DNA from: Burkholderia plantarii
GTDB taxonomy: Bacteria; Pseudomonadota; Gammaproteobacteria; Burkholderiales; Burkholderiaceae
Direction of reading: 5' to 3'
DNA: 64,000 nt
NCBI RefSeq assembly: GCF_001411805.1
Contig: NZ_CP007212.1
Coordinates: 3,782,001 to 3,846,000 of the forward strand
Shown: one piece after another, positions 9,051-18,143 of the stretch
Position numbering within the stretch: the first letter of the stretch is position 1
How the letters are laid out: every line of letters starts with the position of its first letter
The notes under the pieces: model-generated
Seen by the model: only the letters and a program-made list of their open reading frames with translations
Database searches by the model: none
What the model was told of the DNA's origin: nothing
Program-made: the position numbers and the translations under genes

Positions 9051-11615
9051 TCACGGCTGCGGCCAGATTTCACGACTGGCCGCCCGCACCGCCTGCGCGG
9101 ATTCGAGCGACAACAGATCCTGCGCGCGCTGCCGGCACAGCGCGTAGTCGAGGCCGCGCACGCGCGCCTTGATGCCCGGCACCGACACCGGATCGACCGA
9201 CAGCTCGGTGATGCCGAGGCCGATCAGGATCGGCACGGCGAGCGGATCGCCGCCGAGCGCGCCGCATACGCCCACCCACTTGCCATGCTTTTCGGCGCCG
9301 CGCACGGCCACCTCGATCAGGCGCAGCACGGCCGGATGCAGCCCGTCGGCGAGCGCCGCGAGATCGGCCTGGCCGCGGTCCATCGCGAGCGTGTACTGGG
9401 TCAGGTCGTTGGTGCCGATCGAGAGGAAATCGGCGTGCTGCGCGAGCTGGTCGGCGAGCAGCGCGGCGGACGGCACCTCGATCATCACGCCGACCTCGAT
9501 CGGCTCGCTGCGGCCGGCCTCGCGCGCGAAGCCGTCGATGCGCTCGCGAATCCGCACCAGCTCGCCGACGTCGGTGACCATCGGCAGCAGGATCCGCACC
9601 GCGCCGAGCGGCTGCACGGCGAGCAGGCCGCGCAGCTGGTCGTCGAGCAGGTCGGGGCGCAGCTGCGCGAGGCGGATGCCGCGCAGGCCGAGCGCCGGGT
9701 TCGGCTCGGGCGGCAGCGTCAGGTAATCGACTTCCTTGTCCGCGCCGACGTCGAGCGTGCGGATGATCGCGGTGCGCCCCTGCAGCGCGTCGACGATCGA
9801 CTGGTAGCTGTCGCGGTGCTCGTCGGTGGTCGGCGCCGCCTGGCGGTGGATGAACAGCAGCTCGGTGCGCAGCAGGCCGACCGCGTCGGCGCCGTTCTCG
9901 ACGGCCGTCCTCGCGTCGTCGAGCGTCGCGATGTTGGCGGCCACCTCGATGCGGCGCGCGTCGGCCGTCACGGCCGCCTCGCCCGACTGGCGCCGGTTCG
10001 CCTCGCGCACGCCGGCCAGGCGCTGGCGTTCGAGCCGCGCGCGTTCGACGTCGAGCGCGGTCGGCGCGTGTTCGAGCCGGCCGGCGGTGGCGTCGACCAC
10101 CACCTGGGTCTGCTCGGGAATCGCGAACAGCGCGTCGCCGACCGCCACCAGCGCCGGGATGCCGAGCTGGCGCGCGATGATCGACGCGTGCGAGGTGGCG
10201 CCGCCGCGCGCCATCACGAGCGCGGTCACGCGCTGGCGGTCGAGCGACGAGAGGTCGGACGGCGTGAATTCCTCGGCGGCGAGCACCGCTTCCTCGGGCA
10301 GCTCGCGCGCGACGCCGGCGGTCAGGCCGAGCGCGCGCAGCACGCGCTTGTCGATGTCGCGAAGATCGGCCGCGCGCTCGGCGAGCAGCGGATCGTCGAG
10401 CTTGCCGAGCACCGCGATCTGCGCGCGGATGGTCTCGCGCCACGCGTGGCCGGCGCTCTTGCCGAGGCTGATCAGGTCGCGCGCCGCATCGATCAGCGCC
10501 GGATCCTCGAGCAGCACGCGATGCACGGCGAAGATCCCGGCCTCGCCCACCGCGCCGCGCTGCGAGGCGCTGCGCACGGTGTGCTCGAGTTCCGCGTCGA
10601 CGGCCGCGAGGGCGTTGTCGAGCAGGCGGCTCTCGGCCGCCGGCGTGCCGCTCGCGAGTTCGGGCGGGTTCAGCTCGGCCTCGTCCCAGCGCACCAGCTT
10701 GCCGACCGCGATGCCGGGCGCGGCGCAGACGCCGGCCAGCGTGTTCGGATCGAGCGCGGCGCCGTTCGCGTGCGGCATCCGGGGCACCGTGGGCGGCGCC
10801 TGGAACGCATGCGCGGCGCGCGTCTCGACCTCGCCGTGGGCGGCGCGCAGCAGTTCCTCGGCGATCGCGTCGACGGCCTGGGCCGCCTGCGGCCCCACGC
10901 CGACCAGCTCGATCACGGCGCCTTCGCCGGCACCGAGCGCGAGCAGCCCGACCACGCTCTCGATCGCCGCGCGCCGTTCGCCGAAATGGACGTGGACGCG
11001 CGCGTCGAGCCCGCGCGCCGCTTCGCGCGCCCGCGCGGCCGGCCGCGCGTGCAGCCCGCCCGCGTGCGCGAGCGTGATCTGGCGGCGCGCTTCCATCGCG
11101 TCGGCGACGTCGCGCGCGGCGGCGGCCACCTCGGTCGAGGTCGCGCGCAGCGTGAGCAGCGGCGAGACGGCCGCGCGCACGAGCCCGCTGCCGGCGCGCT
11201 CGACGATCTCGAACGCGTCCGAATTGGCGATCGCCACCACCGACACGAGGCTCGGCGCGGCCTGCGCGACGAGGTCGGTATCGAACTCGACCAGCACGTC
11301 GCCGGGCTCGACGCGCGCGCCGGCCTCGACCTTCGGCGTGAAGCCGCGGCCGCTCAGCTCGACCGTGTCGATGCCGATGTGCAGCAGCACCTCGGCGCCC
11401 TCGGCGGTGGTGATGGTGACCGCGTGGCCGGTGCGCGCGAGGTGCGTGACGATGCCGGCGCACGGCGCGACGAGCCGGCCCTCGAGCGGATCGATGCCGA
11501 TCCCGTCGCCGAACATGCCGCCCGAGAACACCGGATCGGGCACCTCGGCAAGCGGTACGACCGGCCCCGTCAGCGGCGCGAGCAGGACGAACTGGTCAGG
11601 GGATGCGTTCTTCAA
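9051..11615 (-). CDS. nagF: multidomain PTS protein IIA(Glc)-HPr-EI
   Basis: A fusion of three phosphocarrier steps that passes phosphate from PEP to NagE. Residues ~5-150 are a IIA(Glc) domain (LLHIGIDTVELSG, active His). Residues ~180-265 are HPr (LHARPAARAREAARG, active His). From ~residue 285 to the end is enzyme I, with GGATSHASIIARQLGIPA (active His) and the C-terminal PEP-binding TIM barrel ending around the conserved SIGTNDLTQYTLAMDR. TTG at 11615 is preferred because GAGGAG sits 6 nt before it; an in-frame ATG at 11639 has no ribosome site. It is called ptsP or nagF in different genomes. Confidence 0.93.
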   Translation of the reverse strand: MKNASPDQFVLLAPLTGPVVPLAEVPDPVFSGGMFGDGIGIDPLEGRLVAPCAGIVTHLARTGHAVTITTAEGAEVLLHIGIDTVELSGRGFTPKVEAGARVEPGDVLVEFDTDLVAQAAPSLVSVVAIANSDAFEIVERAGSGLVRAAVSPLLTLRATSTEVAAAARDVADAMEARRQITLAHAGGLHARPAARAREAARGLDARVHVHFGERRAAIESVVGLLALGAGEGAVIELVGVGPQAAQAVDAIAEELLRAAHGEVETRAAHAFQAPPTVPRMPHANGAALDPNTLAGVCAAPGIAVGKLVRWDEAELNPPELASGTPAAESRLLDNALAAVDAELEHTVRSASQRGAVGEAGIFAVHRVLLEDPALIDAARDLISLGKSAGHAWRETIRAQIAVLGKLDDPLLAERAADLRDIDKRVLRALGLTAGVARELPEEAVLAAEEFTPSDLSSLDRQRVTALVMARGGATSHASIIARQLGIPALVAVGDALFAIPEQTQVVVDATAGRLEHAPTALDVERARLERQRLAGVREANRRQSGEAAVTADARRIEVAANIATLDDARTAVENGADAVGLLRTELLFIHRQAAPTTDEHRDSYQSIVDALQGRTAIIRTLDVGADKEVDYLTLPPEPNPALGLRGIRLAQLRPDLLDDQLRGLLAVQPLGAVRILLPMVTDVGELVRIRERIDGFAREAGRSEPIEVGVMIEVPSAALLADQLAQHADFLSIGTNDLTQYTLAMDRGQADLAALADGLHPAVLRLIEVAVRGAEKHGKWVGVCGALGGDPLAVPILIGLGITELSVDPVSVPGIKARVRGLDYALCRQRAQDLLSLESAQAVRAASREIWPQP

Positions 11616-11654
11616 CTGGGACTCCTCGGCACGTCTCATCGTCTGTCTCGCGGC

Positions 11655-12671
11655 TCAATGTGTTTCGGTGACTTTGTTCAGGTGGCGCGGCGCGTCCGGA
11701 TCGCGCCCGCGCGCGACCGCCAGCTGCGCGGCCATCACGTAGAACGACAGGATCGCGGCGATCGGATCGAGCGCCGTGTGGGCGGCACGCGCGAGCGGCA
11801 GCATCGCGCCGGGCGTGCCTTCGGGCGCGGCCAGCAGCACCCGCGCGCCGCGCTGGCGCATGTCGGCCGCGAGCTGCAGCAGGCCGGCCTGCTCGGGGCC
11901 GGGCGGCGCGAACACCAGCAGCGGGTAGTCGCGGTCGATCAGCTCCATCGGGCCGTGCCGCACCTCGGCGCTCGAGAACGCCTCGGCCTGGATGCCGGAG
12001 GTCTCCTTCAGCTTCAGCGCGGCCTCCTGCGCGATCGCGAGGCCGAGCCCGCGGCCGATCACGATCATCCGCTCGACCTCGCGCAGCTCGTCGATCGCCG
12101 CGGTCCAGTCGAGCAGGCCGGCGCCCGCCAGCGTCTCGGGCAGCGCGCGCAGGCCCGTCATCAGCGCCGCGTCGCGCTGCCAGAGCGCCACGATCTGCGC
12201 CGACATCGACAGCATCGCGATATAACTCTTGGTGGCGGCCACCGACAGCTCGGGACCGGCCTCGACCGGCAGCGCGTATTCGCAGGCGTCGGCGAGCGGC
12301 GACGGCAGCACGTTGACGGCCGCCACCGTCAGCGCGCCGGCATCGCGAAGCGCGGTGAGGGTGTTGACGAGGTCGGGGCTCTTGCCCGACTGCGAGAAGC
12401 CGATCGCGAGCTGGCCGCGCACGCGCAGCGGCGCCTGCTGCAGCGTCGCCACCGACATCGGCAGCGAGGCCACCGGCACGCCGAGCCGGCTCATCGTCAG
12501 GCTCGCGAAATAGCTGGCGGCGTGGTCCGAGCTGCCGCGCGCGACCGTCAGCACCACCTGCGGCGGCGCGGCGAGCAGGCGCCCGGCGAGCGCCTCGACG
12601 CGCGAGGTATCGGCCAGTTGCGCGGCGACCACGCGGGACGCTTCGCGCGCCTCTTCAAGCATATTCGACAA
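11655..12671 (-). CDS. nagB: SIS-domain glucosamine-6-phosphate deaminase (NagB-II type)
   Basis: A 338-residue protein with two SIS domains (about residues 30-170 and 195-330) like the isomerase half of GlmS but without the glutaminase domain. In nag operons this form acts as the non-orthologous GlcN-6-P deaminase, giving fructose-6-P and ammonia. Visible motifs are ARGSSDHAASYF, FSQSGKSPDLV, SVAATKSYIA and AEVRHGPMELI. TTG at 12671 is chosen because GGAG lies 6 nt upstream; the in-frame ATG at 12662 is badly spaced. It overlaps the nagA stop by 17 nt, implying coupled translation. Confidence 0.88.
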   Translation of the reverse strand: MSNMLEEAREASRVVAAQLADTSRVEALAGRLLAAPPQVVLTVARGSSDHAASYFASLTMSRLGVPVASLPMSVATLQQAPLRVRGQLAIGFSQSGKSPDLVNTLTALRDAGALTVAAVNVLPSPLADACEYALPVEAGPELSVAATKSYIAMLSMSAQIVALWQRDAALMTGLRALPETLAGAGLLDWTAAIDELREVERMIVIGRGLGLAIAQEAALKLKETSGIQAEAFSSAEVRHGPMELIDRDYPLLVFAPPGPEQAGLLQLAADMRQRGARVLLAAPEGTPGAMLPLARAAHTALDPIAAILSFYVMAAQLAVARGRDPDAPRHLNKVTETH

Positions 12672-13758
12672 TCGATTCTCCTTCGACGTAGGTCGCGCTC
12701 AGATTCAGGTCGCGATCGAACACGGCGATGTCCGCCCAGGCACCGCGCGCGAGGCGGCCGCGGTCCTCGAGACCGAGATAGTCGGCCGCGTAGCGCGACA
12801 TCCGGTTCGACACGTCGGCGATCGGCAGCCCGATCGACACCAGGTTGCGGAACGCCTGATCCATCGTCAGCGTGCTGCCGGCCAGCGTGCCGTCGGCCAG
12901 CCTCACGCCGCCCAGGCACTTGGTGACGTGCTGGCTGCCGAGCCGGTATTCGCCGTCGGGCATGCCGGTGGCCGAGGTGCTGTCGGTCACCACGTACAGG
13001 CGCGGAATCGCGCGCAGCGCGGCGCGGATCGCGCCCGGGTGGACGTGCAGCAGGTCGGGGATGATCTCCGCGTACTCGGCGTGCGCGAGCGCGGCGCCGA
13101 CCAGGCCGGGATTGCGGTGGTGCAGCGGCGACATCGCGTTGAACAGATGGGTGAAGCCGCAGGCGCCGTGCTTGAGCGCGGCGACGCCGTCCTCGTAGGT
13201 GGCGAGCGAATGGCCGAGCTGCACGCGCACGCCGCGCGCGGCCATCTCCGAGATGATCTCGATGTGGCCGGCGATCTCGGGCGCGAGCGTGACCACGCGG
13301 ATCGGCGCGATCGCGAGATAGCGCAGCACCTCGTCGAGCGCGGCCGACACGGCCGCGTCGGGCTGCGCGCCAAGCTTGCCGGGGTTGATGTAGGGGCCTT
13401 CGAGATGCACGCCGAGCACGCGCGCGCAGCCCGGCGTGCGGTTGCGCGCGCGCTCGCCGAGCTGCGCGACCACGTTCATCAGTTCGTCGCGCGGCGCCGT
13501 CATGGTGGTCGCGAGCAGGCTGGTGGTGCCGTAGCGGGCATGGGTCCGGCCGATCGTCTCGATCGCGTCGCCGCCCTCCATCACGTCGGCGCCGCCGCCG
13601 CCGTGGACGTGCAGGTCGATGAAGCCCGGCACGATGTACGGCGCGTCGTTCTTCGACGGATCGACGGCGTGCCCCGACAGCGCGGTGATCCGGCCATTGC
13701 CGAACTCGATCGTGCCGTGGCGCCAGCCTTCGGCGGTCAGTAGGTTTCCGGTCAGCAT
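12655..13758 (-). CDS. nagA: N-acetylglucosamine-6-phosphate deacetylase
   Basis: A 367-residue amidohydrolase that removes acetate from GlcNAc-6-P in the second step of GlcNAc use. It shows the metal site HVHGGGG following FIDL, GVHLEGPYINP with the metal-ligand Glu, LGHSLATY, THLFNAMS, and the catalytic Asp in TDSTSATGMPDGEY. The start MLTGNLLTAEGW fits the family; longer in-frame starts up to 13830 add an unusual basic/Pro leader. First gene of the nagA-nagB-nagF-nagE operon. Confidence 0.94.
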   Translation of the reverse strand: MLTGNLLTAEGWRHGTIEFGNGRITALSGHAVDPSKNDAPYIVPGFIDLHVHGGGGADVMEGGDAIETIGRTHARYGTTSLLATTMTAPRDELMNVVAQLGERARNRTPGCARVLGVHLEGPYINPGKLGAQPDAAVSAALDEVLRYLAIAPIRVVTLAPEIAGHIEIISEMAARGVRVQLGHSLATYEDGVAALKHGACGFTHLFNAMSPLHHRNPGLVGAALAHAEYAEIIPDLLHVHPGAIRAALRAIPRLYVVTDSTSATGMPDGEYRLGSQHVTKCLGGVRLADGTLAGSTLTMDQAFRNLVSIGLPIADVSNRMSRYAADYLGLEDRGRLARGAWADIAVFDRDLNLSATYVEGESIVEYA

Positions 13759-14029
13759 CTCGTTCACTTGTATCCGGGTCATGCGGGTTGCGAGAGGAAG
13801 CCGGCCGGCGGGCGCCGATGGACATGGCACCGATGCCTCGATGACGGCGGCTGATTAACGGGACAGCGCGGCGGCGCGGCGGGTTCCAGCACGCCCACGC
13901 GACGCGATTCGCGTCCCGTCGCCACGGCGGGCCGACGGCGAAGTCGGAGCGAGTCCGCCGAGGCGCGGCGCCTGCGTCGCGCCGGCGGGCTGCTCGTGCC
14001 GACCCGGCCGACCCAGCCGAAGCGAGCCG

Positions 14030-14057
14030 ATTATATAACCAAACTAATACCAGTCAA
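14030..14057 (-). promoter_or_regulatory. sigma70-type promoter of the nag operon
   Basis: On the minus strand TTGACT (14057-14052), a 16-nt spacer and TATAAT (14035-14030): nearly the full consensus, in the only AT-rich part of this gap. The spacer and flank contain the near-direct repeat TGGTATTA-GTT-TGGTTATA, a plausible GntR-family operator overlapping the promoter. The leader to nagA would be about 265 nt. No regulator gene is next to it. Confidence 0.75.
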
Positions 14058-14238
14058 TTTTAACTTCGGCGGTGAACGCATCCTCCGAAATGCCGCGCCG
14101 CTCGCGTGTTTTAGTTGAAGTAACGCTTTGTTTACGGGGTTTTTTCGGTTCGGTATTTACCCCGATACGGTGTCCGGGGCACGATGCGAACGCGGCCGGC
14201 GGAGGCGCCATGCCGGTCGGCAACCATACCTGCATAGA

Positions 14239-14257
14239 ACCAGTTGGTCGTACTGGT
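14239..14257. promoter_or_regulatory. inverted repeat upstream of the nag promoter
   Basis: ACCAGT, 7 nt, ACTGGT, with an inner ACCAGTTGGT. The TACCAGT/ACTGGTA half-site recurs at the promoter (14048-14054). This resembles the half-sites of GlcNAc-responsive GntR regulators, but the match is by eye. The rest of 13759-14418 holds no gene I can support. Confidence 0.4.
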
Positions 14258-14418
14258 ATCGACGGACGGAGTCGATGCGCCGTCGCGAAGCCGGCTGGCC
14301 GTCCGGACCGGCGTGGCGACGCCGCGCCGGATTTCGATCGCGAGCGCCCGACGGCGCGCGGCACGCCACGGCAAACTCGCCGCACGCGGGCGGCCCCATC
14401 GTGCGCCCCGTCGGCCGG

Positions 14419-15171
14419 CTAGTACGCGCCCGTCAACAAGCGGCCGGCATTCGGCACCCGCGCCTGCAGCCCGAGCGTCTTGAGCATCCGGTGAACAGTC
14501 GACGCGGCGGCCGACGACACCGGCTTGCCGAGGCGGTCCTCCACCGGCTGGATGGCCGGCAGCGACGGCATCTGCACGCAGGCGGACAGCACCACGGCAT
14601 CGGCCTCGAGGCTGTCGGGCCGAGCCGCATGGCCGGACAGGTCGTGCGGATCGAGGCGCCCAACCGCCAGATTGTCCGCCACCTCGAGGCTGATCGAATC
14701 GGTGACCTCGATGTCCTCGCTTTCGATGTAATCGATCACCTCGCGGGTCAGCGGCTTCATGTACGGCGTGACGATGGCGACGCGCCGGGTGCCGGGCGCG
14801 TGGATGCCCTCGACCAGCGCGCCGGCGGAGCTCAGGATCGGCGTCGGCGCGCCGCTCTGCTCGACCACGCCGCGCAGACGCGCCTCCGACACGCGGTGAT
14901 AGCCGGCCCCCTGCGCCATGATGGCGACGAGGCCCGCGTAGGCCGGCACGTCGCAACGCGCATCGCTCGGTTCGAGCACGCGGCGGTCGTCCTGCTCGGC
15001 CATCTTCGCGAGTTCGTCGGCCGTGACGTGCATCATGCGCATGCGTGCCGCATGAAACGTGAAGCGCTCGTCTGGAAAGCATTCGCGGCGCGCGTTCAGC
15101 ATCGCCGGAATTTCCGTTTCCCTCGTCGTGTTGGACCTCGGCACGATCTGGCCGATCGGGTAGGTGGCCAT
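14419..15171 (-). CDS. maleate cis-trans isomerase homologue (Asp/Glu racemase superfamily), nucleophile missing
   Basis: A 250-residue protein collinear with maleate isomerases (MaiA/NicE), which turn maleate into fumarate at the end of nicotinate/pyridine degradation: VPRSNTTRETEIPAML at the N terminus, RFTFHAARMRM, SAGALVEGI, VTPYMKPLT, LSACVQMPSLPAI and the C-terminal VPNAG. The family uses two Cys. The second is present (Cys198). The first, in the YACLVAIM motif, is Gly80 here (codon GGC at 14934-14932, one base away from TGC). The enzyme is therefore expected to be inactive or altered. No maleamate or nicotinate pathway genes are nearby. It lies downstream of a truncated LysR gene in the same direction. 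Confidence 0.88.
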   Translation of the reverse strand: MATYPIGQIVPRSNTTRETEIPAMLNARRECFPDERFTFHAARMRMMHVTADELAKMAEQDDRRVLEPSDARCDVPAYAGLVAIMAQGAGYHRVSEARLRGVVEQSGAPTPILSSAGALVEGIHAPGTRRVAIVTPYMKPLTREVIDYIESEDIEVTDSISLEVADNLAVGRLDPHDLSGHAARPDSLEADAVVLSACVQMPSLPAIQPVEDRLGKPVSSAAASTVHRMLKTLGLQARVPNAGRLLTGAY

Positions 15172-15380
15172 GGTGTTTCCTCGAAAGTTGGGAGCGGCGA
15201 TCGAGGCGCACGGCCGTCACGCGATGGTCGGCGATCCTATGTGTCGTCGCGACGATCGCGCGTCGCATCCGGATCCGATCGGCCACGCCGGCCGGCTCGA
15301 CCCGCGTCATGTCAAGACGATGCCAGGGGAGCGGCGCGCCGCTGTACAACAGCGATTGGGCAGCCTGCCATCGCGAACCG

Positions 15381-15982
<602 letters not shown>

Positions 15983-15986
<4 letters not shown>

Positions 15987-16441
15987 GGCAAGGCGTCCGA
16001 TTCATCGCCGTCGCCGCGTACCAGCCGCCCGACCTCGGCGAAGACCGGCTGCGCCAGCTCGGCCGGCACCCCCCAGTAATCGAAGATGCCGCCGGCGGCG
16101 CTGTTCTGGCCGCACGTCACGAACACGCCGGTGCCGAAGCGGCGCTTGAGGTGGGTGGCGAGCCAGCCGACGAAGCCGCTGTTGTCGGCGCCTTCGGGAA
16201 AGTGGAAGCGGAACACGCCGAAGCGTTCGTGACCGGCCTCCTCGCCCGGAACCAGCTGGCTCCATACCTGGTCGTCGCGCACCAGCGCGAGCGCGTCGGC
16301 CCGGGCCGCGGCGGGAAAACGATCCAGCGGGAATTCGTCGAACCGGTAACTGCCGGGATAGACGACCAGCCGCGCCTCGGTGATCACGCGGCGCAGGCGC
16401 TGCTCGGTCAGTTCGGCGGTTTCGTGTGAAATATCGACCAT
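15983..16441 (-). CDS. DUF6196-like protein of unknown function
   Basis: A 152-residue soluble protein without signal peptide or membrane segment. Its layout (ETAELTEQRLRRVI at the N terminus, YRFDEFPLDRFPA, ALALVRDDQVWSQLVP, ERFGVFRFHFPEGADNSGFVGWLA, then GTGVFVTCGQNSAAGGIFDYWG) resembles proteins named DUF6196, from memory of the family. No enzyme motif is evident. Its stop overlaps the start of the LysR remnant by 4 nt, which marks the likely deletion junction. Confidence 0.65.
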
Positions 16442-16573
16442 CGGAAATCTCTCGAAAGACGGGAACCACGATCATCTCGTTGCGCATGCAACGAACGATG
16501 GCACCCCGTCGTGACGAGCGCGCCGCCGTGACGATCGGCTGACGGCAATCTATCACCCGCCACCTTCGAGGGG

Positions 16574-16612
16574 CTTCGATAATTCCGAAGACCGACTTCG
16601 GGTTTATCGAAG
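16574..16612. repeat. 39-nt inverted repeat, possible terminator or regulatory hairpin
   Basis: CTTCGATAA-tt-CCGAAG-accga-CTTCGG-gt-TTATCGAAG: 15 base pairs around a 5-nt loop with one 2-nt internal mismatch. It lies 38 nt beyond the LysR stop. Without a T tract it is not a typical terminator. Confidence 0.6.
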
Positions 16613-16650
16613 CCGCTCTCCAGCGCGAGCCGGTGCCGGCCGCGCGCGTT

Positions 16651-17541
16651 TCACGCGTGGCCGATCTGGTCGCGCACCGCTTCCAGCACGAGTTCGACGA
16701 GCCGCTCGACGGCGGCGCCGGCGGCGCCGTCGGCCCGATACAGCGTGAGCGGCATGCGCGGCAGCGCGGGCAGGCCGAGCGCGGCGCGATCGAGCACCTC
16801 CACGCCGCGCGGGACCGCGACGACGGTGCGCACGGCCAGCCCGAGCCCGGCTTCGGCGGCCGCCCACAAGCCCGACAGGCTCGGCGTCGAGAACACCACG
16901 TGCCAGGCGATGCCCGCCCCGTCCAGCGCGGCGATGGCGGCCGCGCGGAACGGGCACGGCGGTTCGAACGCGATCAGCGGCAGCGAGGCCGCCTTCAGCG
17001 ACCCGACGTCGAGCAGGTCCGGGCGGCCGATCCAGGCCATCGGCACGTCCGCGATGGGCGAGGCATGCGGAGCCGGGCCGCCGTCGTTCCAGGCAAGCGC
17101 GACGTCGAGGCCGCCCCGCAGGGTCTTTTCCTTCAGCGGCGCGCTGCGCTCGACATGCATCTCGACGCGCACCTTCGGATGCGCCCGCGTGAAACGCCCC
17201 AGCACGCCGGGTAGGAAGGTGTCGGCAAAGTCCTGCGGCATGCCGAGCCGGACCCATCCTTCCAGCTCGGCGCCGCGCACCTTGTCGACGGCCTCGTCGT
17301 TGAGTTCGAGCAGGCGCTGCGCATATCCGAGCAGCGCCTCGCCCGCGGTGGTCAGCGCCAGGCCCCGGCCCGATCGCTGCACCAGTTGCGCGCCGATCTG
17401 ATCCTCCAGTTTCCGCAGCTGGGTACTCACGGCCGACTGGGAACGCCCGAGCCGCTCGGCGGCGCGCGCGAAGCTGCCGAGCCGGAAACCGAGCACGAAG
17501 GTGCGCAGGACGTCCATGTCGAGATTGGGTCGGATGGCCAT
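16651..17541 (-). CDS. LysR-family transcriptional regulator
   Basis: A 296-residue complete LysR protein. Residues ~9-67 form the winged helix-turn-helix (LDMDVLRTFVLGFRLGSFARAAERLGRSQSAVSTQLRKLEDQIG), followed by the linker helix and a periplasmic-binding-protein-like effector domain (EGWVRLGMPQDFADTFLP, VALAWNDGG, AAAEAGLGLAVRTVV). The target is unknown. It is divergent from the effector candidate across a 602-nt gap, so it could control that gene or itself. The ATG at 17541 has no clear ribosome site; Met9 is an alternative. Confidence 0.9.
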   Translation of the reverse strand: MAIRPNLDMDVLRTFVLGFRLGSFARAAERLGRSQSAVSTQLRKLEDQIGAQLVQRSGRGLALTTAGEALLGYAQRLLELNDEAVDKVRGAELEGWVRLGMPQDFADTFLPGVLGRFTRAHPKVRVEMHVERSAPLKEKTLRGGLDVALAWNDGGPAPHASPIADVPMAWIGRPDLLDVGSLKAASLPLIAFEPPCPFRAAAIAALDGAGIAWHVVFSTPSLSGLWAAAEAGLGLAVRTVVAVPRGVEVLDRAALGLPALPRMPLTLYRADGAAGAAVERLVELVLEAVRDQIGHA

Positions 17542-17892
17542 GTACGGGATCGCCTGCGGTGGGAGCGGAATGCGCCACGATTATGGCATGGCGGATCGCG
17601 GCGTCCGGCGCACGCGCCGCGCCTCTCACGCCGCGGTCATGGCCGAGCGCGGCGGCATCGCGCGCGCCGCCGCGACGGCTGTTCCATTCGACCGCGCCGC
17701 GCGGATGCCATCGCGCGCGACGGGATTGGCCGGCAGTCCGCGCAGGTGGCCATGCGCTGCCTCCGGCACCACGAGGCGCCGGGATCGTCCGGCGTCGTCG
17801 AGGCATGCGACCGGCGCGACGACACGCGGTACGCGCACCTCGCCCGCACCACGGCGGCGGACCGGCGGACCGGCGCGACCGGCGCCGCGCGC

Positions 17893-17953
17893 TTCGCGGC
17901 CGCATTCGCCGCTTCGCCTTTCGTCTCGAAACGCGATGGCGCGTCCCTACCAT
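17893..17953 (+). promoter_or_regulatory. hrpII-type box with spaced -10 element
   Basis: TTCG (17893-17896), 16 nt, TTCG (17913-17916), then 31 nt to TACCAT (17948-17953). This equals the hrpII box and YANNNT -10 element described for HrpB-controlled type III genes of Ralstonia and related Burkholderia (TTCG-N16-TTCG, 30-32 nt spacing). It points towards the large gene starting at 18144. Four-base half-sites are common in GC-rich DNA, so the spacing is what carries weight. The rest of 17542-18143 shows no gene. Confidence 0.55.
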
Positions 17954-18143
17954 GCTCGATGACATGGGCGAGTTCGCCCCAGACCCGAACCATCGACCCA
18001 CCATGGCCCGTGAGCGGCCGTGAAGCGGGCATGCTCCGTCGTCGGCTCGCACCGGGATCGTGCAGACACGCCGCGCCGTCCGGCGCCGGCACGGAACCCG
18101 GCGAAGCGACGCGCCGGCCGCCCGCGCCCAGCTGGAGCCTGCC

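Noticed and set aside
9285..12926. A long plus-strand frame opposite the nag operon
   Set aside because: Antisense to nagF and the SIS deaminase gene; Arg/His-rich without any motif.
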